32,150 bases of DNA from IMG/VR virus record IMGVR_UViG_3300013306_000044, positions 1 to 32,150 of that record. One strand, given 5' to 3'. This document shows, piece by piece, positions 19,121 through 24,930 of this stretch (positions within the stretch are counted from its first letter, which is position 1; every line of letters begins with the position of its first letter). The notes under the pieces were generated by a model, which saw nothing but the letters and a program-made list of their open reading frames with translations, did no database searches and was not told the origin of the DNA. The position numbers were made by a program, and so were the translations under genes. The stretch comes from a virus.

Positions 19121-20287
19121 ATGACTATCCAGAACGTTGCAGAAGCCGGCAAGGTTTTCGGCGCTGCACTCAACGGCGACCGCACCGCGCAGGGCCGCGT
19201 CAAGGCCCTCGTGGACGGCACCGCGTACATCACGGAATCCTTCTCCAGCTCGGACCTCGCCGCCGCGTTCGGCATCGGCGTCTCCCAGAAGCTCAAAGCT
19301 CAGTACGCCCAGCGCGTGCAGACGTGGAAGGACTTCGCCGTCGAACTGAAGTTCAACGACTTCAAGCCGCAGTGGTTCCGCGAGTTCAACTTCGATGACA
19401 ACACCAACCTGGACGAGAACGGCGGCGCCAAGACCAAGCCGCAGTCCCTCCCCCGCGTCCCTGAAGGCACGGAGTACCCCTCCTTCGGCTTCACCACCTC
19501 CGCGTCGGGCATCATGCTCTACAAGGAAGGCGCGCGGTTCCCGTTCACCTGGGAAATGGTCATCAACGATGAGTGGAACCTCATCAAGTCCATCCCCACC
19601 AAGATGCTGGAGCTTGCCTCCAACACTGAGGACACGGAAGCCTACGGCATCCTCGCCTCGGCTGGTGGCCCGAACTCCGCGACGTTCTCTGCCGGCAACG
19701 GCAACCTGAACGCTGGCAGCCTGTTCGACAAGCAGTACAAGCTGTCGCTGGACTCCCTGGCTCTCGCCAAGAAGGCCATCCGTGCCCGCAAGGTCAACGG
19801 ACGCTTTGTGACGGTCCCCAAGTTCCGCCTCATCGTTCCGACCTCCATGAAGGATCAGGCCGAATACCTGCTCTCCGTCAAGGAACTGACGATCCGCAAC
19901 GCGAACAACACCAGCGAAATCAAGGCCGGCACCACCAACTCCGACGTGGCTCTGACCGCGACGGACTGGCTGCAGCAGATCGACCAGACCGGCAACGCGG
20001 CCACCACCTGGTACCTGGTGCCGGATGGCGGCAAGGACGGCACCCGCGATTCCATCGGTGTCGCCTTCCTGCAGAACCACGAGGCTCCCGAGCTTCGCAT
20101 CTCCGGCACGGGTGGCAACTACCTCGGTGGCGGCGCTGTTCCGGGCACTGAAGGTTCGCTGCTGAACGACACGGGCGAGTACCGCGTCCGCCACGTTGTG
20201 GCCGGCGCGTTCCTCAACGGTCAGGGCCTGCTGGCCTCCACTGGCGCCGAGGCTACCGCAGCCCCGAGCCAGTACATCGTCCCCTAG
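19121..20287 (+). CDS. Major capsid protein (388 aa)
   Basis: The main shell subunit. It follows the decoration gene and precedes the neck genes; its length is normal for the HK97 fold. The N-terminal about 60 residues are helical and may be the arm removed by the protease. The body shows the typical alternation of long helix (MLELASNTEDTEAYGILAS) and long strands, with a C-terminal A-domain segment (GTGGNYLGGGAVPGT, EYRVRHVVAGAFLNG). Codon use is highly biased to C-ending codons, expected for a very highly expressed gene. Followed by two terminator-type hairpins. Confidence 0.88.
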   Translation: MTIQNVAEAGKVFGAALNGDRTAQGRVKALVDGTAYITESFSSSDLAAAFGIGVSQKLKAQYAQRVQTWKDFAVELKFNDFKPQWFREFNFDDNTNLDENGGAKTKPQSLPRVPEGTEYPSFGFTTSASGIMLYKEGARFPFTWEMVINDEWNLIKSIPTKMLELASNTEDTEAYGILASAGGPNSATFSAGNGNLNAGSLFDKQYKLSLDSLALAKKAIRARKVNGRFVTVPKFRLIVPTSMKDQAEYLLSVKELTIRNANNTSEIKAGTTNSDVALTATDWLQQIDQTGNAATTWYLVPDGGKDGTRDSIGVAFLQNHEAPELRISGTGGNYLGGGAVPGTEGSLLNDTGEYRVRHVVAGAFLNGQGLLASTGAEATAAPSQYIVP

Positions 20288-20297
20288 TTCTGACCGA

Positions 20298-20335
20298 AGA
20301 AGCCCCGCCGGTGTTTATCGCCTGGCGGGGCTTCT
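20298..20335 (+). terminator. Terminator after the major capsid gene
   Basis: AGAAGCCCCGCC (20298-20309) pairs perfectly with GGCGGGGCTTCT (20324-20335) around a 14-nt loop. A T-run is missing, but the position 10 bases after the capsid stop suggests partial termination to let the capsid mRNA be made in excess. Confidence 0.7.
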
Positions 20336-20361
20336 GCCATTCCCGGCCAAATTCAGAATGC

Positions 20362-20369
20362 TGTACTAT
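20362..20369 (+). promoter_or_regulatory. -10 element between two terminators
   Basis: TG plus TACTAT (20362-20369) would start transcription near 20376, giving an RNA of about 78 nt that ends at the 20405-20454 terminator. Confidence 0.4.
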
Positions 20370-20375
20370 TGAATT

Positions 20376-20454
20376 GTGGTGCTACTCCTCCGGTAGTGTG
20401 GTGGACGGCCCCGGCTTTTATCGGCTGCTCCCCGGTAATAGCCGGGGCCGTTTT
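20376..20454 (+). ncRNA. Possible small RNA between capsid and adaptor genes
   Basis: Bounded by a -10 element (20362-20369) and a terminator. Its 5' part forms GCTAC/GTAGT around a loop TCCTCCG. That loop is the complement of a strong Shine-Dalgarno sequence, so it could pair with GGAGGA-type sites. No ORF with a ribosome site lies within. The alternative is simply a leader with an attenuator. Confidence 0.3.
20405..20454 (+). terminator. Second terminator before the adaptor gene
   Basis: ACGGCCCCGGCT (20405-20416) pairs perfectly with AGCCGGGGCCGT (20440-20451), followed by TTT. It isolates the neck genes from the capsid transcript. Confidence 0.8.
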
Positions 20455-20463
20455 GCATTCCGG

Positions 20464-20476
20464 TAGAATTGGTCTA
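20464..20476 (+). promoter_or_regulatory. -10 element, leaderless start of the adaptor gene
   Basis: GGTAGAATTGG: TAGAAT at 20464-20469, six bases before ATG 20476, so transcription should start at the start codon. No ribosome site is possible between. Confidence 0.55.
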
Positions 20477-20913
20477 TGGCTGAAGACGCAAATCCCCTGG
20501 ACCCAGAGACACCTGTTGGGCAGGTGCGTCTCCTCATTTCTGACACGCAGCTCCGGCGCGATCCGATGAACCCCACGGCGCCCGGCGAGTATTACTTCTC
20601 GGACGCATTCATCACCGGCTACCTTTCCATCAATTCAGGAAATGTATTTCATGCCGCCGCCGACGCGATCACGGCCCTCGCGGCAAATGAGGCCATGGTC
20701 TCCAAGAAAATCCGCAAGGAGAATCTGCAGACCGATGGCCCCGCCGTGGCCAACGCCATGCGCCTGCTCGCGCAAGACCTCCGCGCCCGGGGCAACCGGG
20801 TCCAGGAGACTTCGGACGCGGCTGACGGCACGTTCCTCGTTGTGGACTTCTCTGACCCGGTGACCCCGTTCGATCAGTTCGAGGCAATCCACGGGGGCTC
20901 GCTGTGGGCTTAG
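20476..20913 (+). CDS. Head-to-tail adaptor protein (145 aa)
   Basis: First neck protein, by position after the capsid gene. The sequence begins with a short acidic segment, then VGQVRLLISDT and helices rich in Ala (AAADAITALAANEAMVSKK), matching the helical head-tail connector of HK97 gp6/SPP1 gp15 type that docks on the portal ring. ATG 20476 is read from a leaderless transcript. The next gene overlaps it by ten bases, starting at GTG 20904. Confidence 0.72.
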   Translation: MAEDANPLDPETPVGQVRLLISDTQLRRDPMNPTAPGEYYFSDAFITGYLSINSGNVFHAAADAITALAANEAMVSKKIRKENLQTDGPAVANAMRLLAQDLRARGNRVQETSDAADGTFLVVDFSDPVTPFDQFEAIHGGSLWA

Positions 20914-21368
20914 GAACATCCGTCTTCCCGGACGGGTGGGCCGAGCACCATATGCCCGTCATCAACTCGGCCATGACTGGCCGGGTGAAGATCGAGCGCG
21001 TGAGCGCCACCACGGCCAAGTGGAACCAAGCCATCGGCGCCTACGAGGGTGGTGTGCCCCAGCTGCTGTATCTGGGCCGGGCCAACATTGACCGCATCGC
21101 CCGCCCCACGCGCCGCGAGTTCGTATCGGACGCAGCGGACAACCAGATGACCCAGCTGATGCTGCCCTTCGATGGCAACGAGGCCGAGCCGGCGCCGGCA
21201 GACCTGCGCTGGCAGTCCAACGACATGGTGACCATCCTGGCCACCGACTCCGAGGGCAACGACATGATCCTGGGCGAGCGGCTGTTTGTCCGTGGCTGGT
21301 TCGGCGCCACGGAGGACTGGGCCTACGTCCTGCACTGCGGCTTCAACGCCAAGCAGGACGGCGCATAA
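20904..21368 (+). CDS. Head closure / stopper protein (154 aa)
   Basis: Second neck protein. GTG 20904 lies within the end of the adaptor gene; a later ATG (20952) is possible but would remove the conserved-looking start. The protein is beta-rich (GRVKIERVSATTAKWN; PQLLYLGRANIDRIARP; DMILGERLFVRGWFG), the pattern of the stopper barrel that plugs the portal until the tail joins. I recall related actinophage proteins filed as a domain of unknown function in this position. Its TAA overlaps the next ATG. Confidence 0.68.
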   Translation: MGLGTSVFPDGWAEHHMPVINSAMTGRVKIERVSATTAKWNQAIGAYEGGVPQLLYLGRANIDRIARPTRREFVSDAADNQMTQLMLPFDGNEAEPAPADLRWQSNDMVTILATDSEGNDMILGERLFVRGWFGATEDWAYVLHCGFNAKQDGA

Positions 21369-21778
21369 TGGCCGGGCTCCTCGGGCACAAGGCGCTGACA
21401 GATGGGCTGTTCCAGCACGTCCTGCAGGCCGAGAAGGGCATGATGGCCGATGTCGAGGAAGCAGCGCTGGAGGCCGGAGTCGCGGGCCTCGAAGCAGCGC
21501 GGTGGACCATCGACAACACGCCCTCCTCGCTCTCCCCCGGGAAGCCGAACCGCAACTGGACCTTCCAGATGAACCAGGCCCTCGATGTCGATGTGCGCCG
21601 CAACGGCAACACCACCACCATCCGGGTGGGCTGGCTCCGCATCAAGGAGAAATACTTCCTGATCCAGAACGACGGCGGGAACCTCGGGGAGAAGGTCATC
21701 ACCCCGATGAACGCCCTCATGAACGGACAGCACGCCATCAAAGACACACTGAAAGGCTGGGGCATCAAAGTCCAATGA
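21368..21778 (+). CDS. Neck / tail-completion protein (136 aa)
   Basis: Third neck protein, HK97 gp10-like by position and pattern. N-terminal amphipathic helices (FQHVLQAEKGMMADVEEAAL) are followed by a strand-rich part (LDVDVRRNGNTTTIRVGW) with an Asn/Gly-rich turn before a final helix. ATG 21368 lies in a TAATG overlap with the gene before; its TGA overlaps the next ATG. Confidence 0.7.
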   Translation: MAGLLGHKALTDGLFQHVLQAEKGMMADVEEAALEAGVAGLEAARWTIDNTPSSLSPGKPNRNWTFQMNQALDVDVRRNGNTTTIRVGWLRIKEKYFLIQNDGGNLGEKVITPMNALMNGQHAIKDTLKGWGIKVQ

Positions 21779-22203
21779 CCATCAACCCATACACCTCCCA
21801 GCAGGAAATTCTGGCCCACTTCCGCACCCTCCCCTTCATCGAAGTCTTCGAGGGCAGTGTGCCGGACGGCGCAGCCATACCGATGGACGCCTACGGCAAG
21901 ATCAAGCCGCACCTCGTGGTGGCCTTCGCCGGCCTGACCAAGCCGCCCAAGAAGGTCAACGGCATCATCGGCGCCACCGAGGATTCCTTCATCCAGGGGT
22001 TCTCCACCTACGGCATCGCCGGGGATGATGACGCGGCGCGGCAGGTGCATTCCATCGCGTGGGGAAAGATCATCGGATTCGAGCCGGCGCATTGCGGCGA
22101 GGTTGGCCCGGCATTTTTCGCCGGCATCGGGGAGATTTCTACTCTCGGGCAGCCGACGCGCTTTTCCGCCACACAGTCCTACCGTTACCTGATAAACCCT
22201 TAG
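21775..22203 (+). CDS. Tail terminator protein (142 aa)
   Basis: It caps the growing tail tube and joins it to the head. The order (adaptor, stopper, completion, terminator, tube) and size match. Sequence: N-terminal helix (SQQEILAHFRTLPFIEVFEG), then strands (KPHLVVAFAGLTKPP; FIQGFSTYGIAGD), as in the lambda gpU-type fold. ATG 21775 overlaps the previous TGA. The gene is followed by a 54-base gap holding a -10 element. Confidence 0.7.
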   Translation: MTINPYTSQQEILAHFRTLPFIEVFEGSVPDGAAIPMDAYGKIKPHLVVAFAGLTKPPKKVNGIIGATEDSFIQGFSTYGIAGDDDAARQVHSIAWGKIIGFEPAHCGEVGPAFFAGIGEISTLGQPTRFSATQSYRYLINP

Positions 22204-22224
22204 CCCAGCACGGAATTGCCTTGC

Positions 22225-22235
22225 TGATAAACTGG
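22225..22235 (+). promoter_or_regulatory. Extended -10 before the tail genes
   Basis: TGATAAACTGG (TG-A-TAAACT) matches the late-promoter pattern TGATAGAATGG at eight of eleven positions or better. Transcription expected near 22240; leader contains TTGGAG before GTG 22258. Confidence 0.4.
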
Positions 22236-22257
22236 AATAAAGCGATTGGAGTTTAGC

Positions 22258-22488
22258 GTGTCTGAAAGCCTGACAGTCATTGCAAAGCACAACAAGACGA
22301 AACTGGTGCAGGTAGTCCCGCGCACCTACCTGGAAATCTATCCTGACCTTCAGGAGGTTTCCGAGGCGTCGATGGTGCAGCGCCAGCGAGGCATCGAAAA
22401 GAAAATGTTCGGGGAATACATCACCCCGGCACACAAGTCCGAGGCGGCTCCCAAGCCTTCTGAGGCAGAAAAGGAAGGTGGCAACTAA
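22258..22488 (+). CDS. Small structural-region protein (76 aa)
   Basis: The function is unknown. I use GTG 22258, with TGGAG seven bases upstream; a TTG at 22246 in frame lacks a ribosome site. The sequence is basic at the start (AKHNKTKLVQVVPRTYLE) and Ala/Glu/Lys-rich at the end (KSEAAPKPSEAEKEGG), a flexible tail. It ends just before the first tail-tube gene. Small proteins of this type between the tail terminator and tube gene are frequent in actinophages. Confidence 0.6.
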   Translation: MSESLTVIAKHNKTKLVQVVPRTYLEIYPDLQEVSEASMVQRQRGIEKKMFGEYITPAHKSEAAPKPSEAEKEGGN

Positions 22489-22983
22489 ATGGGCAAGCTC
22501 ATTTCTGGCAAGACGCTTATTCACTTCATCGAAGACCCGGACTACGATCCTCTGGCTCCGTCCCTGGCACTGTTCACGGCAGCCACCGACATCTCGTGCT
22601 CCATCGGTTCCGGCTACACGCTGAACCCCACCAAGTCGGACGTGAACACCAAGCGGACCATCTGCGAGGATGCCGAGTCCGAGACCCCGGTGCGGTACAA
22701 CTACGAGGCGGCTCTGACCTTCTTCCGCGAAGGCGATCTGGCCGAGACCGCTTCCGCGTTCGCTCGCGCGTTCGGCTTCTTCAAGAACGGACGCCGGACG
22801 GGCTACCTCGTGCGGCGCTCGGCCATCTCCCGCTCGGTCCCGCTGGCCGTGGGCCAGATCGTGGACAGCTTCAAGGTCACCGCCGATGAGCCCCAGGACA
22901 CCATTGATGATGACCTGATCCAGTTTTCCACCAAGTTCCTGCAGCAGGGCCGCATGGAACTCGACAAAGCCCTCGTGGCGTAA
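22489..22983 (+). CDS. Tail tube-like protein, paralog 1 (164 aa)
   Basis: Likely tail tube subunit or a close relative. It shares with the next gene the pattern SGYTLNPTKSDVNTKRT...EDAESETP...YEAALTFFRE, which pairs with TGYTLKMSDSNTDNSKT...EDEGNVETP...YEGKLQFFRD. This is the beta-strand/turn signature of the tube fold. ATG 22489 directly follows the TAA of the previous gene, with GGAAGG upstream. The second paralog is slightly longer; which one builds the tube is not decided. Confidence 0.7.
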   Translation: MGKLISGKTLIHFIEDPDYDPLAPSLALFTAATDISCSIGSGYTLNPTKSDVNTKRTICEDAESETPVRYNYEAALTFFREGDLAETASAFARAFGFFKNGRRTGYLVRRSAISRSVPLAVGQIVDSFKVTADEPQDTIDDDLIQFSTKFLQQGRMELDKALVA

Positions 22984-22996
22984 GGAGTCCTGAACA

Positions 22997-23530
22997 ATGT
23001 CTTCACACAAGATGGTCAACCAGAAGCGCATCGCGGTCTTCTGGATTCCCGAGCTGGGCCTGACTGACGGCGAGAACCCCAGCGCCGCACAGATCAACGC
23101 CGGCACCCGCGTCTCCCCCGCGCTCGTCACCGGCTACACGCTGAAGATGAGCGATTCCAACACGGACAACTCCAAGACCGTCGAGGATGAGGGCAACGTC
23201 GAGACCCCGACGCTGAAGAACTACGAAGGCAAGTTGCAGTTCTTCCGCGATGAGCTGGGCACCGGCACCCAGCTGCTCCCGGTTCCGGCCACGGTCTTCA
23301 CCACGGTCCTGAACCTGTTCAAGGTGCCCTACGTCACCGGCTGGCTGGTCTCGCGCTACGGCCCCAAGGCCGACGTGCCGGTGGCTGAAGGCGACATCGT
23401 TTCGACGTTCAAGTTCAAGAACGACATCTACCGGACCATCGAAGGTGACGCGGGAGAGACCCCCGTGATGATCGAGGTGGAGTTCCTGAAGGCTGGCGAG
23501 GCTTATCCCAACGTCACCTGCGTTGCCTAG
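22997..23530 (+). CDS. Major tail protein, paralog 2 (177 aa)
   Basis: Probable major tail tube subunit. The strand-turn pattern is that of the phage tube fold (VSPALVTGYTLKMSDSNT; LKNYEGKLQFFRDELG; GWLVSRYGPKADVPVAEG; STFKFKNDIYRTIEGD). It precedes the chaperone genes, as the tube gene normally does. Start ATG 22997 follows AAGGAG. It is paralogous to the 164-aa gene just before it. Confidence 0.78.
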   Translation: MSSHKMVNQKRIAVFWIPELGLTDGENPSAAQINAGTRVSPALVTGYTLKMSDSNTDNSKTVEDEGNVETPTLKNYEGKLQFFRDELGTGTQLLPVPATVFTTVLNLFKVPYVTGWLVSRYGPKADVPVAEGDIVSTFKFKNDIYRTIEGDAGETPVMIEVEFLKAGEAYPNVTCVA

Positions 23531-23545
23531 TCCTTACTAGGTAGT

Positions 23546-23558
23546 TTGATAGTATTGG
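23546..23558 (+). promoter_or_regulatory. Extended -10 before the tail chaperone
   Basis: TTGATAGTATTGG (TG-A-TAGTAT, hexamer 23550-23555). Transcription expected near 23562, inside the dyad described at 23556-23585. Confidence 0.5.
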
Positions 23559-23585
23559 CCTCATACCTACCAAGGTATGGGGCCA
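23556..23585. terminator. 13-bp dyad overlapping the chaperone promoter
   Basis: TGGCCTCATACCT (23556-23568) pairs with AGGTATGGGGCCA (23573-23585), one T-G pair, 4-nt loop, followed by CTACTATTTTC. It may end the tail-tube mRNA, or act as a DNA operator over the promoter start. Confidence 0.55.
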
Positions 23586-23611
23586 CTACTATTTTCAGGA
23601 GCACCGTCCGA

Positions 23612-24370
23612 ATGAGCATTGAAGCAGCAGCAGAAATCGCAGAAGGTCTGAAGTCCGAGAAGTCCTTCGACGCCCGCAGGGCCGTCACCGGGGCCACCTA
23701 CCCGCAGGACAAGATCGACGTGTACTCGGACGCCAAGCTGGCGCACGAGCTGAACATCGCCGTCCACGACGCGGCGCAGGCGCGCTTCCTGGCGGACTCC
23801 ATCAAGGAGCGCTTCGCCAAGCAGAAGCGCGAGGAGGCCGCAGCCGATCAGGGCGTGGAGGCCGAGCCCTACGATGGCGACGGCACCGAGGCCCCCGACT
23901 ACGCCGAGGCCAACGCGGCAGCCGAGGAGCTGGAGGCCAAGGTGCCCGGCCTGCTCGAAGCCCTCCAGGGCACCGTGCTGACCTTCCACCTCCGAGGGCT
24001 CGCCCCCGCGCAGTGGCGGCTCATCCACAAGAAGTGGCGCAAGGAAATCAAGCCGCCGGCCCGGAAGAACTTCCCCAACACCGAAGACGGTGAGGAGGAG
24101 TACGAGCTGGAGGTCCACGAGCGGAACATCGAGCGCAACGACTCGGTGAACCATGACACCATCGCCTCGGCCATCACCAAGGTGGTCCGCAAGCACGACG
24201 GCGCCGAGGACACCAACGTCTGGAAGGTCGATGATGTCAAGCACATCTTCGACACCTACCTGGAGTCCGAGTACGACAAGATCAAGAACCTCGTGCAGCA
24301 GCTGACCTTCGCCAACAATCTGTTCCACATCGCGGTCGAGCAGGACGCAGATTTTTTGTCGAGGCCCTAA
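23612..24370 (+). CDS. Tail assembly chaperone, short form (252 aa)
   Basis: It corresponds to lambda gpG: it coats the tape measure during tail assembly and is absent from the virion. ATG 23612 has AGGAG ten bases upstream; an open start at 23546 lies in the promoter and is rejected. N-terminal helices are followed by an acidic linker (about residues 95-115) and a second helical domain (TIASAITKVVRKHDG; HIFDTYLESEYDKIKNL). The slippery TTTTTTG (24352-24358) lies 12 bases before its stop, allowing a -1 shift into the extension. The location between tube and tape measure genes is diagnostic. Confidence 0.82.
   Translation: MSIEAAAEIAEGLKSEKSFDARRAVTGATYPQDKIDVYSDAKLAHELNIAVHDAAQARFLADSIKERFAKQKREEAAADQGVEAEPYDGDGTEAPDYAEANAAAEELEAKVPGLLEALQGTVLTFHLRGLAPAQWRLIHKKWRKEIKPPARKNFPNTEDGEEEYELEVHERNIERNDSVNHDTIASAITKVVRKHDGAEDTNVWKVDDVKHIFDTYLESEYDKIKNLVQQLTFANNLFHIAVEQDADFLSRP
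24352..24358 (+). other. Programmed -1 frameshift site
   Basis: T-TTT-TTG in the zero frame, a heptamer of the X-XXY-YYZ type. After slipping one base back, the ribosome reads TTT TTT GTC GAG GCC and passes the TAA at 24368-24370, joining the frame of the 24400-24816 ORF. The fused product would be about 401 residues. Confidence 0.82.
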
Positions 24371-24816
24371 CTTGGCCGAGGAACCGCGAGTACGTCTCGA
24401 TGGTTCTCACGGCCAAGGAATGGGGCTGGTCACCAACGGCAGTCATCCGGCAGGCGAAAGACCCTCGCAAGCCTCACCCGGCTGACTACAACTTCGCCCA
24501 CGCGGTGGAAACACTGCTGGCCGAGAAATGCCAGCAGTGTGGTGTGCCCAGCTGGTGGGCGTACTCCTCCAGTTCTGAGATTGAGTACAAGCTGAAGACC
24601 ATCACCTGCTTCGGCTGCCAGCACAAGGAGACCTCCGGGCCGGAGCACAAGGACCGGAAGCCCGGGGAATCCCAGGTGGTCTACGCTGTGCCGGCTGAGG
24701 ATGTGGCCGAGAAGCTACCCTCCCGCAGGGACTACTTCGAGCGCTTGGCCAAGGAGCACGCAGCCGAGCATGAGCGCGAGATGAAGCGTCGGGCCAAGGA
24801 AACCGGCCAGCAGTAA
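24358..24816 (+). CDS. Tail assembly chaperone extension (gpT part of gpGT) with zinc ribbon
   Basis: It is read only as the C-terminal part after the -1 shift. The first internal ATG (24400) has no ribosome site. The junction gives FFVEALTWPRNREYVSMVL, whose aromatic/basic start is usual for the gpT part. Further on is a four-cysteine zinc site, CQQC (residues 44-47 from ATG 24400) and CFGC (70-73), then a charged helical tail rich in Glu, Arg and Lys. Zinc ribbons occur in some gpT domains; here it may bind the tape measure or tube protein. It is followed by the terminator at 24820. Confidence 0.78.
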   Translation, partial: VEALTWPRNREYVSMVLTAKEWGWSPTAVIRQAKDPRKPHPADYNFAHAVETLLAEKCQQCGVPSWWAYSSSSEIEYKLKTITCFGCQHKETSGPEHKDRKPGESQVVYAVPAEDVAEKLPSRRDYFERLAKEHAAEHEREMKRRAKETGQQ

Positions 24817-24819
24817 GAG

Positions 24820-24866
24820 AAGCACCAATCCCCACATCTGTAGGGATTGGTGCTTTACTCTTTTTC
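24820..24866 (+). terminator. Terminator before the tape measure gene
   Basis: AAGCACCAATCCC (24820-24832) pairs perfectly with GGGATTGGTGCTT (24843-24855), loop of 10, then TACTCTTTTTC. A strong terminator. Confidence 0.85.
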
Positions 24867-24889
24867 TCCAGATTTGTAAATAGCCAAAC

Positions 24890-24900
24890 TGATAGAATGG
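24890..24900 (+). promoter_or_regulatory. Extended -10 before the tape measure gene
   Basis: TG-A-TAGAAT-GG (hexamer 24893-24898), identical to the site upstream of the portal. Transcription expected near 24905, leader about 26 bases. Confidence 0.55.
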
Positions 24901-24930
24901 CAACAGAATCTAGGGAATTGGTGGTGAATT

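Noticed and set aside
20369-20569. 66-aa frame over the double terminator
   Set aside because: It crosses a perfect terminator and overlaps the adaptor gene; no ribosome site.
21343-23130. 595-aa minus-strand frame opposite neck and tail genes
   Set aside because: It spans seven coupled plus-strand genes and their promoter gaps; composition artefact.
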